Assembly: GCA_003963405.1 (NCBI GenBank)
Contig: RXIY01000056.1
Location: 1-49,867 of the forward strand
DNA from: Hyphomicrobiales bacterium
Lineage (GTDB): Bacteria > Pseudomonadota > Alphaproteobacteria > Rhizobiales > Beijerinckiaceae
Reading direction: 5' to 3'
DNA length: 49,867 nucleotides
Shown: positions 8,747 to 18,451 of the stretch, one piece after another
How positions within the stretch are numbered: the stretch's first letter is position 1
How the letters are laid out: each line of letters opens with the position of its first letter
Made by a program: the position numbers and the translations under genes
Notes under the pieces: model-generated
What the model saw: the letters and a program-made list of their open reading frames with translations, nothing else
What the model was told of the DNA's origin: nothing
Databases searched by the model: none

Positions 8747-9814
8747 TCAGGGCCGTTCCGCCGCGATCTCCCGCGACTTGCGGCCGACGAGGGCCGATAG
8801 GGCGGTTCTTTCTCTCTCGATCGTGGCGAGAAGGCCCGATTTGATCCGCGAAACAAGCGCCGGCCCCTCATAAACGAGGGCCGAATAGAGCTGCACGAGG
8901 CTCGCGCCCGCCTCGATCTTGGCGAGCGCCGTCTCCGCGCTCTCGACGCCGCCGGCGCCGATGAGCGGGAACTGCCTCTCGACGCGCAAAGCGGTCTGCG
9001 CGAGCATGTATGTGGAGAGCGCAAAGAGCGGCGCGCCGGAGAGTCCGCCGCCCTCCCGCGCCGCCGGCGCGCGGAGGCTCGCCGGGCGGGAAATGGTGGT
9101 GTTGGAGACGATCATTCCGTCGATCCGCCGCTCCCGCGCCACGCGCACGACGCCGTCGAGCTGGGGCAGGGAAAGATCGGGCGCAATCTTCAGCAGCACT
9201 GGCCGCCGGACCGCGGCGGCGTCGCGCGCCTCGATGACGCGCGCGAGAAGATCGGAGAGCGCCTCGGGCTCCTGCAAATCGCGCAGGCCCGGCGTGTTGG
9301 GCGAACTCACATTGATCGTGAAATAGCTCGCCGCCTCCGTAAATGTCCGGACGCCCGCGACATAATCGGCGACGCGGTCGTCCGCGTCCTTGTTGGCGCC
9401 CACGTTGACGCCGAGAATTCCGTCGGGCCTCGCCAGCGAAAGGCGCGCCAGCGCCGGCGCATGGCCCTCGTTGTTGAAGCCGTAGCGGTTGATGACGCCG
9501 CGATCCTGAACGAGACGGAAAGCCCTCGGCCGGGGATTTCCCGGCTGCGCGCGCGGCGTCAGCGTGCCCACCTCGACGAAGCCGAAGCCCAAACCCAGCA
9601 TGGGGCCGGCGACCTCGGCATTCTTGTCGAAGCCCGCCGCCAAGCCGACGGGGTTGGGGAAGTCGAGACCGAAGGCGGAGACGGCGAGGCGCGGATCGTC
9701 CGTCGGGGGCCGGCGCGTCGGAAGGAGCTTCAAGGCGGCGATCGTCGCGCGATGCGCGTCCTCAGCGTCGAGAAGTCGCAGCAGGGGCGAAGCGAGGCTG
9801 AACGCGTCGATCAT
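8747..9814 (-). CDS. pyrD: Dihydroorotate dehydrogenase, quinone type (class 2)
   Basis: 355 residues. The ATG at 9814 shares ATGA with the stop of the DUF952 gene, indicating translational coupling, and gives the usual class 2 N-terminus ([20 protein letters not shown]) that binds membrane quinone. FMN and substrate motifs [37 protein letters not shown] (catalytic Ser) and [18 protein letters not shown] are intact. It oxidises dihydroorotate to orotate in pyrimidine synthesis and reduces quinone. Confidence 0.95.
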   Translation of the reverse strand: MIDAFSLASPLLRLLDAEDAHRATIAALKLLPTRRPPTDDPRLAVSAFGLDFPNPVGLAAGFDKNAEVAGPMLGLGFGFVEVGTLTPRAQPGNPRPRAFRLVQDRGVINRYGFNNEGHAPALARLSLARPDGILGVNVGANKDADDRVADYVAGVRTFTEAASYFTINVSSPNTPGLRDLQEPEALSDLLARVIEARDAAAVRRPVLLKIAPDLSLPQLDGVVRVARERRIDGMIVSNTTISRPASLRAPAAREGGGLSGAPLFALSTYMLAQTALRVERQFPLIGAGGVESAETALAKIEAGASLVQLYSALVYEGPALVSRIKSGLLATIERERTALSALVGRKSREIAAERP

Positions 9815-10149
9815 AACAGGCCCGTGAAATCGTGGCGCCCGCTTCTGAGCGGCAGCGGCGCGACGCGCGTCACGGCGGAAAGGGAGAGAGGCGCGTAAAG
9901 ATGTGGGAACAACGCCCCGCCGCGCGAGACCTCCCATTTCAGTGCGTCGCCGAGCCTCTCGGCAGCCACCGCGACGAGCAGCAGATCGGCCTGTCCAGCG
10001 AAATGCTTCGCGGCCGTCTCTTCCGCCTGTTCGGCGGTGGAAAAATGGATGTAGCCGTCAGCGTGGTCGATGGCTGCGCCAGTGAAGACGCCGGCGGCTT
10101 CCGCCGCGCGCCATTCGGGGGTGGAGACAATTTTGTAGATGAGCGTCAC
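9811..10149 (-). CDS. DUF952 family protein
   Basis: 112 residues with the DUF952 hallmark near the start: [17 protein letters not shown] followed by [14 protein letters not shown], and [19 protein letters not shown] in the second half. The family is small, cytoplasmic and of unknown biochemical function, with a fold related to ADP-ribosyl-type or glutathione-S-transferase-like small domains in some annotations. It overlaps the start of pyrD by ATGA, an arrangement seen in many alphaproteobacteria. Confidence 0.88.
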   Translation of the reverse strand: MTLIYKIVSTPEWRAAEAAGVFTGAAIDHADGYIHFSTAEQAEETAAKHFAGQADLLLVAVAAERLGDALKWEVSRGGALFPHLYAPLSLSAVTRVAPLPLRSGRHDFTGLL

Positions 10150-10275
10150 TGCGGCTTTGTCCCCTCCGTGGCCCTTACCCGCTGATGCGGGAGTGGGGCG
10201 TTCGCGTCTGCACCGCAGAAGGATGCTTTGCCTCGGCTTCCCCGCCCGCGTCGAGTAGGGAGAGCCAGAAGGGCG

Positions 10276-12483
10276 TTACTCCGCCGCCTTGGCGCTGGCC
10301 GCCTGTTTTTCGGCCTTGCTCGGCAGGCGCGCGATCATGGCGATCATGGCGCGGTCGGAGAGGGCCACCAGACGCTCGCCGCGATTGAGCCAGGCGACGG
10401 CGTCCTCGATGGTTTCGGCGTCGGCGATCTTGGCCTCGGCGACGGCGCGGTCTGCCGTGACGGCCCCGCGCTGGCGCGGCTTGCGCGTCGGCAGCCAGGC
10501 TTCGTGCAGCGCGCGCAGTTCGGGATCTTCGTGGATGGCGAGAACGCCGTTGGTTTCATCGTCCTCGACGCGCGCCAGCGCCTTGGAAAGGGCCTTGCCG
10601 CGCTTGGCGATGGGCGGCGTCGTGGTCTCTTCGGGGGTGACGAGCACGCCGGCGCGGCGGAAGACGAGGCCAAGCCAGCGCTGGCTGGTGAGCCAGGAAA
10701 TCGGAATGGCGAGTATGAGGCCCGCGATCGTCGGCGACATCCAGGCGACGAGCGAGGGCGAGATCATCAGGCCCGCGACGAGGCTCAGCGCGCCGAGCGC
10801 CACATGCGAGCGGTGGCGGCGCACGATGTCGATGAAGGGCACGGACCCGTCGTCGCGCCGCTGCGGGTCCCAGCCCGTGTCGAAGCCGAAGACGATATGC
10901 ACGACATGGCCGGTCTGGATCAGCATCATGATTGGCGCAAGCAGCGCCGAGAGCACGATTTCGAAGAGGGTCGAGATCAGCAGCATGATGACGCCGCCCG
11001 AGCCCCGGCGCGTCTCGGGCTCGTAGATCGCGACGAGCAGGCCGAAGAATTTGGGCGCAAGCAGAATGCCCATGGTGAGGGCGAAGAGCTCGAGAGAACG
11101 TTCGGCGTCGAAGCGCGGGAAGGTCGGGAAGAGCGCGAATTCGCTCGTGAAATACTCCGGCTTGAAATAGCTCGCCTGGAAGACGATCACGATGCCGACG
11201 AGGAGCTGAAGCAGCCACAGCGGCGAGGTGAGATAGCCGAAGATGCCGGTGAGAAAGTGCTGGCGCGAGGCCCAGCTCAGGCCGCGCGCGAAGAGGACGC
11301 GCGAATGCTGGAGATTGCCCTGGCACCAGCGCCGGTCGCGGATCGAGAGGTCGATCAGCGAGGGCGGGCTTTCCTCATAGGAGCCGCCGAGCGTCGGCAT
11401 CATGTAAACCGCATAGCCCGCGCGGCGGATCAGCGCCGCCTCGACGAAGTCGTGCGAGAGAATATGGCCGCCAAACGGCGGCCGGCCGCGCAGGTCCGGG
11501 AGGCCGCAGTGGCGGGCGAAGGCCTCTGTGCGGATGATGGCGTTGTGGCCCCAGTAATTGCCGTCGCGACCCATCCAGCAGGAGAGGCCCACGGCGATCA
11601 CCGGCCCATAGATGCGCGCTGCGAACTGCTGCACGCGGGCGAAGAGCGTGTTGCGGTTGATGATGAGCGGCAGCGTCTGGATGATGCCGGAATCGGGGTC
11701 CGCCTCCATCGCCGCGGCGAGGCGGACGATGGTTGGCCCGGTCATCAGGCTGTCGGCGTCGAGCACCACCATTTGCGCATAGGCGCCCCCCCAGCGCGAG
11801 ACGAAGTCTTCGATATTGCCGGCCTTTCGGCCGACGTTCTTCTCGCGCCGGCGGTAGAAAATGCGCGCCTTGGACCCGAGACGACGGCGAATGCCGATGA
11901 AGGCCCGCTCTTCCGCGATCCATACGTCGGGATTCGTCGTGTCGGAGAGGAAAAACCAGTCGAAATGGTCGCCGAGGCCCGTCGCCTGCACGTCCTCGTA
12001 AATCGTCTGAAGCGCCGCGAAGACGCGGCTCGGCGCCTCATTGTAGATTGGCATGACGACGGCGGTTTTTTGCGAAAGCGTCGCCGGAAGGCCGGGCGCG
12101 GGCCGTCTGGACAGAAGCGCCCCGAAGCCGACGACGGCGCTCGCGAAGCTGAGCGCAATCCAGGAGAAGTTGAGAACGAAGAGCGTCAGCAGCGCCCATT
12201 TCAGGGTCGTGACGCCGCCCACGTCGATGACCTTGTACATCTGCCAGCCGCCGTAGACGGTGAGCGCAAGGCCGCCGCCGAACGTCACGAGGCGCGCGAG
12301 CCAGGGCGTCTCCCACAACTGAGGAGCAAGCCTCTTGCGAACCTGCCGGCTGTCGAACTTGAAGAGATTTTGCGCCGGCATCGAGAGACGCTGCTCGACC
12401 GGCGTCGGCGGGGCGGCCACGGGATCGACATAGCTTTGCGCCGGCGGAACGGCGTCGACGGGCGCGAGTGTCAGGGAGTCCAT
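10276..12483 (-). CDS. opgH: Glucans biosynthesis glucosyltransferase OpgH (MdoH)
   Basis: 735 residues. Membrane helices near 65-85 and 95-120 precede a family 2 glycosyltransferase domain: AVVMPIYNEAP, FFLSDTTNPD, VVLDADSLMTG, and RRWCQGNLQH for the Q/RxxRW-like motif. A block of several helices follows (about 410-620) and a charged C-terminal tail. OpgH polymerises and exports the beta-1,2-glucan backbone of osmoregulated periplasmic glucans. Its start lies 13 bases inside the end of opgG, so the two are translationally coupled and form one operon. Confidence 0.93.
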   Translation of the reverse strand: MDSLTLAPVDAVPPAQSYVDPVAAPPTPVEQRLSMPAQNLFKFDSRQVRKRLAPQLWETPWLARLVTFGGGLALTVYGGWQMYKVIDVGGVTTLKWALLTLFVLNFSWIALSFASAVVGFGALLSRRPAPGLPATLSQKTAVVMPIYNEAPSRVFAALQTIYEDVQATGLGDHFDWFFLSDTTNPDVWIAEERAFIGIRRRLGSKARIFYRRREKNVGRKAGNIEDFVSRWGGAYAQMVVLDADSLMTGPTIVRLAAAMEADPDSGIIQTLPLIINRNTLFARVQQFAARIYGPVIAVGLSCWMGRDGNYWGHNAIIRTEAFARHCGLPDLRGRPPFGGHILSHDFVEAALIRRAGYAVYMMPTLGGSYEESPPSLIDLSIRDRRWCQGNLQHSRVLFARGLSWASRQHFLTGIFGYLTSPLWLLQLLVGIVIVFQASYFKPEYFTSEFALFPTFPRFDAERSLELFALTMGILLAPKFFGLLVAIYEPETRRGSGGVIMLLISTLFEIVLSALLAPIMMLIQTGHVVHIVFGFDTGWDPQRRDDGSVPFIDIVRRHRSHVALGALSLVAGLMISPSLVAWMSPTIAGLILAIPISWLTSQRWLGLVFRRAGVLVTPEETTTPPIAKRGKALSKALARVEDDETNGVLAIHEDPELRALHEAWLPTRKPRQRGAVTADRAVAEAKIADAETIEDAVAWLNRGERLVALSDRAMIAMIARLPSKAEKQAASAKAAE

Positions 12484-14006
12484 CTGTAAAGCCAGGTTTC
12501 GCTGATTGGCTCCTCATCCGCGCGCAGGACGAGTCGCATTTCGCAGTAATTTTCGCCGGCCGCGTCGAGGTCGAACACAACGCGGCACGTCTTTCCCTGC
12601 GGATTGAGGAACGTGCGGACGTTGGTGGCCGATCCGGGAGATGTGGTCAAGGCGGCCGAAAGTCGCGCGGTTTTCTGTGGATCTGCGAGAACATCGCCCG
12701 AAAAAACGACAATAAAGCGGCGCCGCTTCAGGCCGGGGACATGGCCGGCGCGGGCGTCGATGGCCACCGCCATGGGCGGCCGGCTCGGCGGCTCCCAGCA
12801 CCAGAACTGACGATAGGCGAAAGTCGCCGCGCCGCCCCCGACGAGGGGCGTCTTCGGGCGCCAATAGGCGACGATGTTTTCATTGTTCTCGGACTCAGAG
12901 GGGATTTCCACGAGCTGCATTGCGCCGTCGCCCCAGTCGCCGAGCGGCTCGATCCAGAGCGAGGGACGCCGCTCCCAGTGCTGGTCGTCGTCCTGATAGT
13001 CCGCGATGTCGCGTTTCCTCTGAAGCGCGCCGAATCCTTTGGGATTATGATCCACGAAGGATGAGAACTGCAGCTCCTCGCGATTGGAGACCGGCCGCCA
13101 CAGCCATTCGCCCGCGCCGGTGAGCATCTGGATGCCATTGATCGCCGCCGCCATGGGGCGCAGATCGTCGTTGCGCCGGCGCGAGTCGAGCGGCGTGTGG
13201 AGCGAGGCCGCCGCGAAGCCCGCGAGGCCGTAATGATCGACCGTCGTGCGGGAAAAGAGCGTCAGCTCCGTGTCGATCAGCGTCGCCTCTCCCGGACGGA
13301 CAGTAAAACGATAAATTCCGGCTACGCTGGGCGAATCAAGAAGCGCATGGATGACGAGCGCGTTTTCTCCGAGCGTCGGCTTCTCGATCCAGAACATGCG
13401 GAAGGCCGGGAACTCCTCGCCGCGCGGGTCGGCGGTGCGAATCGAGAGGCCGCGCGCGGTGACCCCGAGGTTTTGCCCCGCCGCCACGGCGCGGTAGAAA
13501 CTCGCGCCCTGGAAGATCGCCAGCTCCGCTTCGCCGCCGCCGGGCTCGGCGCGCAGCACGCGAAAGCCGGAATAGCCGAGATCGGGCAGCTTTTCGGGGA
13601 CCTTCAGCCCGCCGTAGTCGAACCGGTTCTGGTCATACGCGATCCGAGTCGCCGCGCCGTTTTCCACGACGAAGAGGTCGACCGCCGTGGTGAAAATATT
13701 GCCGCGGTGCAGCGGCTCGATGGAGAAGCCTTTGTTTTCGCCGGTCCATAGAGCAGAGCCGGGCCGCGTCTTGATCCCGACGAGCTGCTCATAGGAGAGG
13801 CTGGCGAAAGGCTCGCGCAGGTCGCTCGGCGGCGGCGCATAGGGCTTCGATGCGAGCGCGCGGGCCAGATCCAGGATTGCTTCGCGCGAAAAGGGCGCGG
13901 ACGGCGCGGACGGCGTCTCCTTCCCTTGCGCCTGCGCGACAGAAGGCGCGAGGCCCGAGGCGAGGGCGCCGAGGGCCGCTTTCAATAGATCTCTTCGTTC
14001 AAACAT
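12471..14006 (-). CDS. opgG: Periplasmic glucan biosynthesis protein OpgG/OpgD
   Basis: 511 residues. The N-terminus MFERRDLLKAALGALASG is a twin-arginine signal, the export route known for OpgD, while genome position beside opgH is typical of opgG. The MdoG domain fills residues 38-510, with PYAPPPSDLREPFASLSYEQ at its beginning, DNDQ-like acidic segments in the middle, and YRQFWCWEPPSRPP towards the C-terminal Ig-like domain. It acts in the periplasm on beta-glucans. In an organism with one copy it may serve both roles. It starts 197 bp from glmU, divergently. Confidence 0.88.
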   Translation of the reverse strand: MFERRDLLKAALGALASGLAPSVAQAQGKETPSAPSAPFSREAILDLARALASKPYAPPPSDLREPFASLSYEQLVGIKTRPGSALWTGENKGFSIEPLHRGNIFTTAVDLFVVENGAATRIAYDQNRFDYGGLKVPEKLPDLGYSGFRVLRAEPGGGEAELAIFQGASFYRAVAAGQNLGVTARGLSIRTADPRGEEFPAFRMFWIEKPTLGENALVIHALLDSPSVAGIYRFTVRPGEATLIDTELTLFSRTTVDHYGLAGFAAASLHTPLDSRRRNDDLRPMAAAINGIQMLTGAGEWLWRPVSNREELQFSSFVDHNPKGFGALQRKRDIADYQDDDQHWERRPSLWIEPLGDWGDGAMQLVEIPSESENNENIVAYWRPKTPLVGGGAATFAYRQFWCWEPPSRPPMAVAIDARAGHVPGLKRRRFIVVFSGDVLADPQKTARLSAALTTSPGSATNVRTFLNPQGKTCRVVFDLDAAGENYCEMRLVLRADEEPISETWLYRWTP

Positions 14007-14070
14007 TGAGCAACCGGGAGCGGGGTAGATAGCGCGGCTTTGACGCGTCTTTCCTCTATAAAAGAAATTC

Positions 14071-14096
14071 GGGGAACCGAAAGAGCATTGTTCCCC
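14071..14096. promoter_or_regulatory. Inverted repeat between opgG and glmU
   Basis: GGGGAAC (14071-14077) and GTTCCCC (14090-14096) are a perfect 7-bp inverted repeat with a 12-base spacer. It lies in the 197-bp divergent region, 64 bp before opgG and 107 bp before glmU. The symmetry fits a dimeric regulator site; no regulator is identified. Confidence 0.4.
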
Positions 14097-14203
14097 CTGC
14101 GGCCTCGCGGCGGCGGCGCTTGCCCTTTCCGGTTCGAATCTGCAACAAACAGGCGGCCAGCCGCGCGCTTTCGCCGCGCCTCGTTAAAAACCAAAGGCCT
14201 AAA

Positions 14204-15562
14204 ATGCCGAGCTCCCGCAAAGCGCTCGCCGTCGTCCTCGCCGCGGGCGAAGGCACGCGCATGAAATCCGACCGGCCGAAAGTGTTGCACCAGGTGGCGG
14301 GGCGCTCCATGCTCGCCCATGTGCTCGCCGCCGTCGCCGAGGCCGGCGTCGAATCGGTCGCCGTCGTCGTCGGCCCGGGCCGTGAGGACGTCCGGGACGA
14401 AGCCTTGCGGCTCGCCCCCGGGGCGCGGGTCTATGTGCAGACCGAGCGGCTCGGCACCGCCCATGCCGTTCTTGCAGCGCGGGAGGCCATCGCGGAAGGG
14501 TTCGACGACCTTGTCGTGCTCTTCGCCGACACGCCGCTCGTCACCGGCGCGACTATCCTCGCCCTGCGCGGCGCCCTTGCCGAAGGCGCGGGCGTCGCGG
14601 CGTTGGGCTTCATGGCGGCGGATCCGTTCGGCTATGGCCGGCTGATCCAGGACGAGTCGGGCGACCTGCTCGCGATCCGCGAGGAGAAGGACGCAACCGA
14701 GGCCGAGCGCGCCATTCGCCTGAGCAACGCCGGCCTCATGGCGCTCGACGGCAGGAGCGCGCTGGGCTGGCTGGGCCGGATCGGCGCCGCCAACGCGAAG
14801 GGCGAGTATTATCTCACCGACGTCATCGAGATCGCGCGGGAAGCCGGCCGTCCGGCGCGGGTCGTCCTCGCCGAGGAGACGGAAGTGCTCGGCGTCAACG
14901 ATCGTATTCAGCTCGCTCAGGCCGAGGCCGTCGCACAGACCCGCCTGCGCCGCGCCGCCATGGCCGCGGGCGTCACCATGATCGCGCCCGAGACCGTCTT
15001 TCTGAGCTTCGATACGACGCTTGGCCGCGACGTGCTGATCGAGCCGCATGTGGTCATCGGGCCGGGCGTCTCGATCGCCGACGGGGCGGTGATCCATTCG
15101 TTCTCCCATCTCGAAGGGGCGCGTGTCGGCGCAGGCGCGACGATCGGCCCCTATGCGCGGCTCAGGCCCGGCGCGGCGCTTTCCGAACGGGCGAAGGTCG
15201 GCAATTTCGTGGAAATCAAGAACGCCAATGTCGCGGCCGGGGCCAAGGTCAACCATCTGACCTACATCGGCGACGCCGACGTCGGCGCCAATGCGAACAT
15301 CGGCGCCGGAACGATCACCTGCAATTACGACGGCTTCTTCAAATACCGGACCGAAATTGGCGAGAACGCCTTCATCGGTTCGAACTCGGCGCTGGTCGCG
15401 CCGGTAAAGATCGGGGCGGGGGCCTATGTCGGCTCGGGCTCGGTCGTGACCAAGGACGTGGCCGCCGACGCGCTCGCCGTCGCGCGCGGGCGGCAGATGG
15501 AGAAAATCGGCTGGGCCGCGTCGTTCCGCGCCGCGCAGGCCGCCAGGAAAGCAAAAAAATAG
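14204..15562 (+). CDS. glmU: Bifunctional N-acetylglucosamine-1-P uridyltransferase / glucosamine-1-P acetyltransferase
   Basis: 452 residues from ATG 14204; the open frame extends 28 codons upstream, but this start gives the canonical beginning and has AAAGG before it. The pyrophosphorylase domain (1-230) has [18 protein letters not shown], and the nucleotide/sugar site includes AFADTPL-like FADTPLVTG and [10 protein letters not shown]. The C-terminal left-handed beta-helix shows hexapeptides ([32 protein letters not shown]). It makes UDP-GlcNAc for peptidoglycan and lipopolysaccharide. It is followed after 112 bp by glmS on the same strand. Confidence 0.96.
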   Translation: MPSSRKALAVVLAAGEGTRMKSDRPKVLHQVAGRSMLAHVLAAVAEAGVESVAVVVGPGREDVRDEALRLAPGARVYVQTERLGTAHAVLAAREAIAEGFDDLVVLFADTPLVTGATILALRGALAEGAGVAALGFMAADPFGYGRLIQDESGDLLAIREEKDATEAERAIRLSNAGLMALDGRSALGWLGRIGAANAKGEYYLTDVIEIAREAGRPARVVLAEETEVLGVNDRIQLAQAEAVAQTRLRRAAMAAGVTMIAPETVFLSFDTTLGRDVLIEPHVVIGPGVSIADGAVIHSFSHLEGARVGAGATIGPYARLRPGAALSERAKVGNFVEIKNANVAAGAKVNHLTYIGDADVGANANIGAGTITCNYDGFFKYRTEIGENAFIGSNSALVAPVKIGAGAYVGSGSVVTKDVAADALAVARGRQMEKIGWAASFRAAQAARKAKK

Positions 15563-15674
15563 CCGCGCTGCTGCATTTTAGCCGCAAGGGCGCGGCTTGT
15601 TGCTTTTCGATCACGCTGGCCTGCGCCCCCCGCCGCATTGGCCGAGTTTTTGCCAGGTTCTTTTGGAGGCTGCC

Positions 15675-17507
15675 ATGTGCGGAATTGTCGGGATACTGGG
15701 AAAGGGGCCGGTCGCGGGGCAGCTCGTCGAGGCGCTCAAGCGGCTCGAATATCGCGGCTATGATTCCGCGGGCGTCGCCACGCTCGAGCGCGGCGGCGCG
15801 CTCACGCGCCTCAGGGCGAGCGGCAAGCTCAAGAACCTCGAAGAAAAGCTCGCGGCCACGCCGCTTCAGGGCGCCGTCGGCATTGGCCATACCCGCTGGG
15901 CGACGCATGGCAAGCCGACCGAGAACAACGCCCATCCCCACGCCGCCGACCGCGTCGCGGTCGTTCACAACGGCATCATCGAAAACTTTCGGGAGCTGCG
16001 CCAGGAGTTGATGGCGCGGGGCCATAAGTTTTCCTCCGAGACCGATTCCGAGGTGGTCGCCCATCTTGTCGCCGAGCGCCTGGCGGCGGGCGACGCGCCC
16101 GAGGCGGCGGTCGCGGCGGCGCTCAAGCGCCTCAAGGGCGCCTTCGCCCTGGCCTTTCTCTTCGACGACCGGCCCGATCTGCTGATCGGCGCACGGCGCG
16201 GCTCGCCGCTCGCCGTGGGCTGGAGCGATGAGGGCGCCTATCTCGGATCGGACGCTCTGGCGCTTGCCCCCTTCGCTACCTCCATCGCCTATCTCGAAGA
16301 GGGCGACTGGGTGGCGCTGCGCCGCGACGGGACGCAGTTTTTCGACGCCGCCGACAGGCCCGTCGAACGTCGCCGCCTGCCGCTGACGCCGGGCTCTTTC
16401 CTTGTCGACAAGGGCAATTACCGCCACTTCATGGCCAAGGAAATCCACGAGCAGCCCGAGGTCGTGGGCCGGACGCTCGCTCATTACCTCGACCTCGCCG
16501 AGGGCGTCGTGCGCCTGCCCTTCGATCTGGATTTCGACGCCAAATCTCTCTCGCGGGTGACGATTTCAGCCTGCGGCACCGCTTTTTACGCCGGCCTTGT
16601 GGCCCGCTACTGGCTGGAGCGTTTCGCCCGCCTCTCGGTCGAGATCGACATTGCTTCCGAGTTTCGCTACCGCGACCCGCCGCTTCCCGAGAAGGGCCTG
16701 ATGATCGTCGTCTCGCAATCGGGCGAGACCGCGGATACGCTGGCGGCGCTGCGCTACGCCCGGGAGCATGGGCAGCACATTCTTTCCGTCGTGAATGTCG
16801 AGACCTCGACCATCGCCCGCGAGAGCGACACGGTGGCCAAGACTCTCGCCGGGCCGGAGATCGGGGTCGCCTCGACCAAGGCGTTCACCTGTCAGCTCGC
16901 CGTCTTCGCCTGCCTCGCGCTGGCGCTGGGCCGGGCGCGCGGCGTTCTGACCAGGGAGGAGGAGCGTGCGCTCGTCGCCGAACTCGTCGCCGCGCCGGGC
17001 CAGATGGCCGATGCGCTGAACCGGGAGGCGCAAATCGAGCCCGTCGCCCGCGACGTGGCGCGCGCTTCGAGCGTGCTTTATCTCGGGCGCGGCCCGTCCT
17101 ACCCGCTGGCGCTCGAGGGCGCGCTCAAGCTCAAGGAGCTGTCCTATATCCACGCCGAGGGCTATGCGGCGGGCGAATTGAAACACGGCCCCATCGCGCT
17201 CATCGATTACGCCATGCCGGTGATCGTCCTGGCGCCGCCGGATTCGAGCCTCGAAAAGACGGTTTCGAACCTCCAGGAAGTCGCCGCCCGTGGCGGGCAT
17301 CTCATCCTGATCGGTTCGCCGCGCGCCCGCGAGGCGGCGGCGGCGGAGCTCGCTGGCTATGTCGAAATGCCCGAAGCCGTCGCCGGACCCTTCGCGCCGC
17401 TCGTTTACGCCGTGCCGGCGCAGCTTCTGGCCTACCACGTCGCGACCTTCATGGGCAAAGATGTGGATCAGCCGCGAAATCTCGCGAAAAGCGTTACGGT
17501 GGAGTAG
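15675..17507 (+). CDS. glmS: Glutamine-fructose-6-phosphate aminotransferase (isomerizing)
   Basis: 610 residues from ATG 15675 behind TTGGAGG, which places the catalytic Cys at position 2 (MCGIVGILG) as required for an N-terminal nucleophile glutaminase. Residues 1-240 are the glutaminase domain (GHTRWATHGKP, HNGIIENF); 285-610 hold two SIS domains (SACGTAFYAG, SQSGETADT, STKAFTCQ, and a final KSVTVE). It converts fructose-6-P and Gln to glucosamine-6-P, the step before GlmM and GlmU. The clustering with glmU suggests joint expression. No glmS ribozyme is expected or seen. Confidence 0.97.
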   Translation: MCGIVGILGKGPVAGQLVEALKRLEYRGYDSAGVATLERGGALTRLRASGKLKNLEEKLAATPLQGAVGIGHTRWATHGKPTENNAHPHAADRVAVVHNGIIENFRELRQELMARGHKFSSETDSEVVAHLVAERLAAGDAPEAAVAAALKRLKGAFALAFLFDDRPDLLIGARRGSPLAVGWSDEGAYLGSDALALAPFATSIAYLEEGDWVALRRDGTQFFDAADRPVERRRLPLTPGSFLVDKGNYRHFMAKEIHEQPEVVGRTLAHYLDLAEGVVRLPFDLDFDAKSLSRVTISACGTAFYAGLVARYWLERFARLSVEIDIASEFRYRDPPLPEKGLMIVVSQSGETADTLAALRYAREHGQHILSVVNVETSTIARESDTVAKTLAGPEIGVASTKAFTCQLAVFACLALALGRARGVLTREEERALVAELVAAPGQMADALNREAQIEPVARDVARASSVLYLGRGPSYPLALEGALKLKELSYIHAEGYAAGELKHGPIALIDYAMPVIVLAPPDSSLEKTVSNLQEVAARGGHLILIGSPRAREAAAAELAGYVEMPEAVAGPFAPLVYAVPAQLLAYHVATFMGKDVDQPRNLAKSVTVE

Positions 17508-17532
17508 GGCGGGGACGCGTCGCAGCCCCGCC
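17508..17532 (+). terminator. GC hairpin behind glmS
   Basis: GGCGGGG (17508-17514) pairs with CCCCGCC (17526-17532) around an 11-base loop immediately after the glmS stop. There is no T tract, so it may be a transcript-end or RNA-stabilising hairpin rather than a classical terminator. Confidence 0.35.
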
Positions 17533-17626
17533 AGCGCCCCGCCATTGACAGCCGGCCGCCCGAACTGGTCTATGCGAGGCCAGCGCGGCCCGCGCCGCCA
17601 CGCCAAAGCCAGAGGACAACGACACG

Positions 17627-18451
17627 TTGCTCGCATCCATCCCGCCCGCCTATGCCGCCCCTTTCGAGCGGGCCTGGCGCCATCGGGAGCTGATCCGCGC
17701 CGTCGTGCGGCGCGAATTCATCTCGCGCTTTCGCGGCTCGCTGCTCGGCCCGGCCTGGGCTGTGCTCTCGCCGCTCATCATGCTGCTGACCTATACGGTG
17801 CTGTTTTCCATCACCGTGCCCCAGCTGTCCGCCGGCATGAGCGTGACGGAATATGCAAGCGGCATCTTCATCGGGCTCATTGTCTTCAACCTGTTCAGCG
17901 AGCTCGCCTATCGCGCGCCGATCCTGCTCCATGAGCATGTGAATTTCGTCAAGCGGTCGATCTTTCCCAGTGAAACCATCGCCTGGACCGCGACCATTCG
18001 CGCCTTCACCTATGCAGGCGTTGCCTTCGGCGTCTATATCGGTTTCCGGCTGGTCGCCGCCGGGACGCTGCCGCTGACCATCCTGCTGACGCCGCTGCTC
18101 GTCGTCCCCTTCGCGCTGTTCATTCTGGGCGTCGTCTGGTTCCTCATGGCGCTCGGCGCCTTCACGCGCGACGTGGCCCACATCATGGCCTCGATCGTGC
18201 CCGTGCTCATGTTCGCTACGCCGATCTTCTATCGGCTGGAGCAAATCGAGCAGATGTCCCCCTCGACGGCCTACTGGCTGCGCCTCAATATTGTCGGAGA
18301 TTACATCGAGATGATGCGGGCCGTCGCGCTCGACGGCCGAGTTCCGAACCTTCTCGGCTACCTCATCGTCGTCGCCGCGTCTTATGCGGTCTTTCTCGGC
18401 GGCTACAAGTTCTTCATGCGTTACAAGTCGGTCATCGTCGATGTCATCTGA
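17627..18451 (+). CDS. ABC-2 type polysaccharide export permease
   Basis: 274 residues starting at a TTG (17627), supported by AGAGGA ten bases upstream; no ATG is available near the conserved beginning. Six membrane helices are visible between residues 47 and 265, preceded by the amphipathic RELIRAVVRREFISRFRGS typical of Wzm/RfbA/KpsM-like permeases. The motif FYRLEQIEQMSP before the last loop is also family-typical. With the ATPase that overlaps its end by 11 bases it should form an exporter for a lipid-linked glycan. The exact polymer (O antigen, capsule or teichoic-type) cannot be read from sequence. Confidence 0.85.
   Translation: MLASIPPAYAAPFERAWRHRELIRAVVRREFISRFRGSLLGPAWAVLSPLIMLLTYTVLFSITVPQLSAGMSVTEYASGIFIGLIVFNLFSELAYRAPILLHEHVNFVKRSIFPSETIAWTATIRAFTYAGVAFGVYIGFRLVAAGTLPLTILLTPLLVVPFALFILGVVWFLMALGAFTRDVAHIMASIVPVLMFATPIFYRLEQIEQMSPSTAYWLRLNIVGDYIEMMRAVALDGRVPNLLGYLIVVAASYAVFLGGYKFFMRYKSVIVDVI

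Noticed and set aside
10228-12489. 753-codon plus-strand open frame opposite opgH
   Set aside because: The opposite strand encodes an intact OpgH; this translation is charged filler with no recognisable domain.
14073-14092. EcfG general-stress promoter (GGAAC ... GTT)
   Set aside because: The spacing between GGAAC and GTT is 12 bases, whereas the motif needs about 16-17; the symmetrical repeat explains the match better.
15563-15674. Possible glmS ribozyme or riboswitch before glmS
   Set aside because: The spacer is 112 bp, with a weak AGCCGCGC/CGCGGCT pairing around a long loop and none of the ribozyme core; the element is known from Gram-positives.
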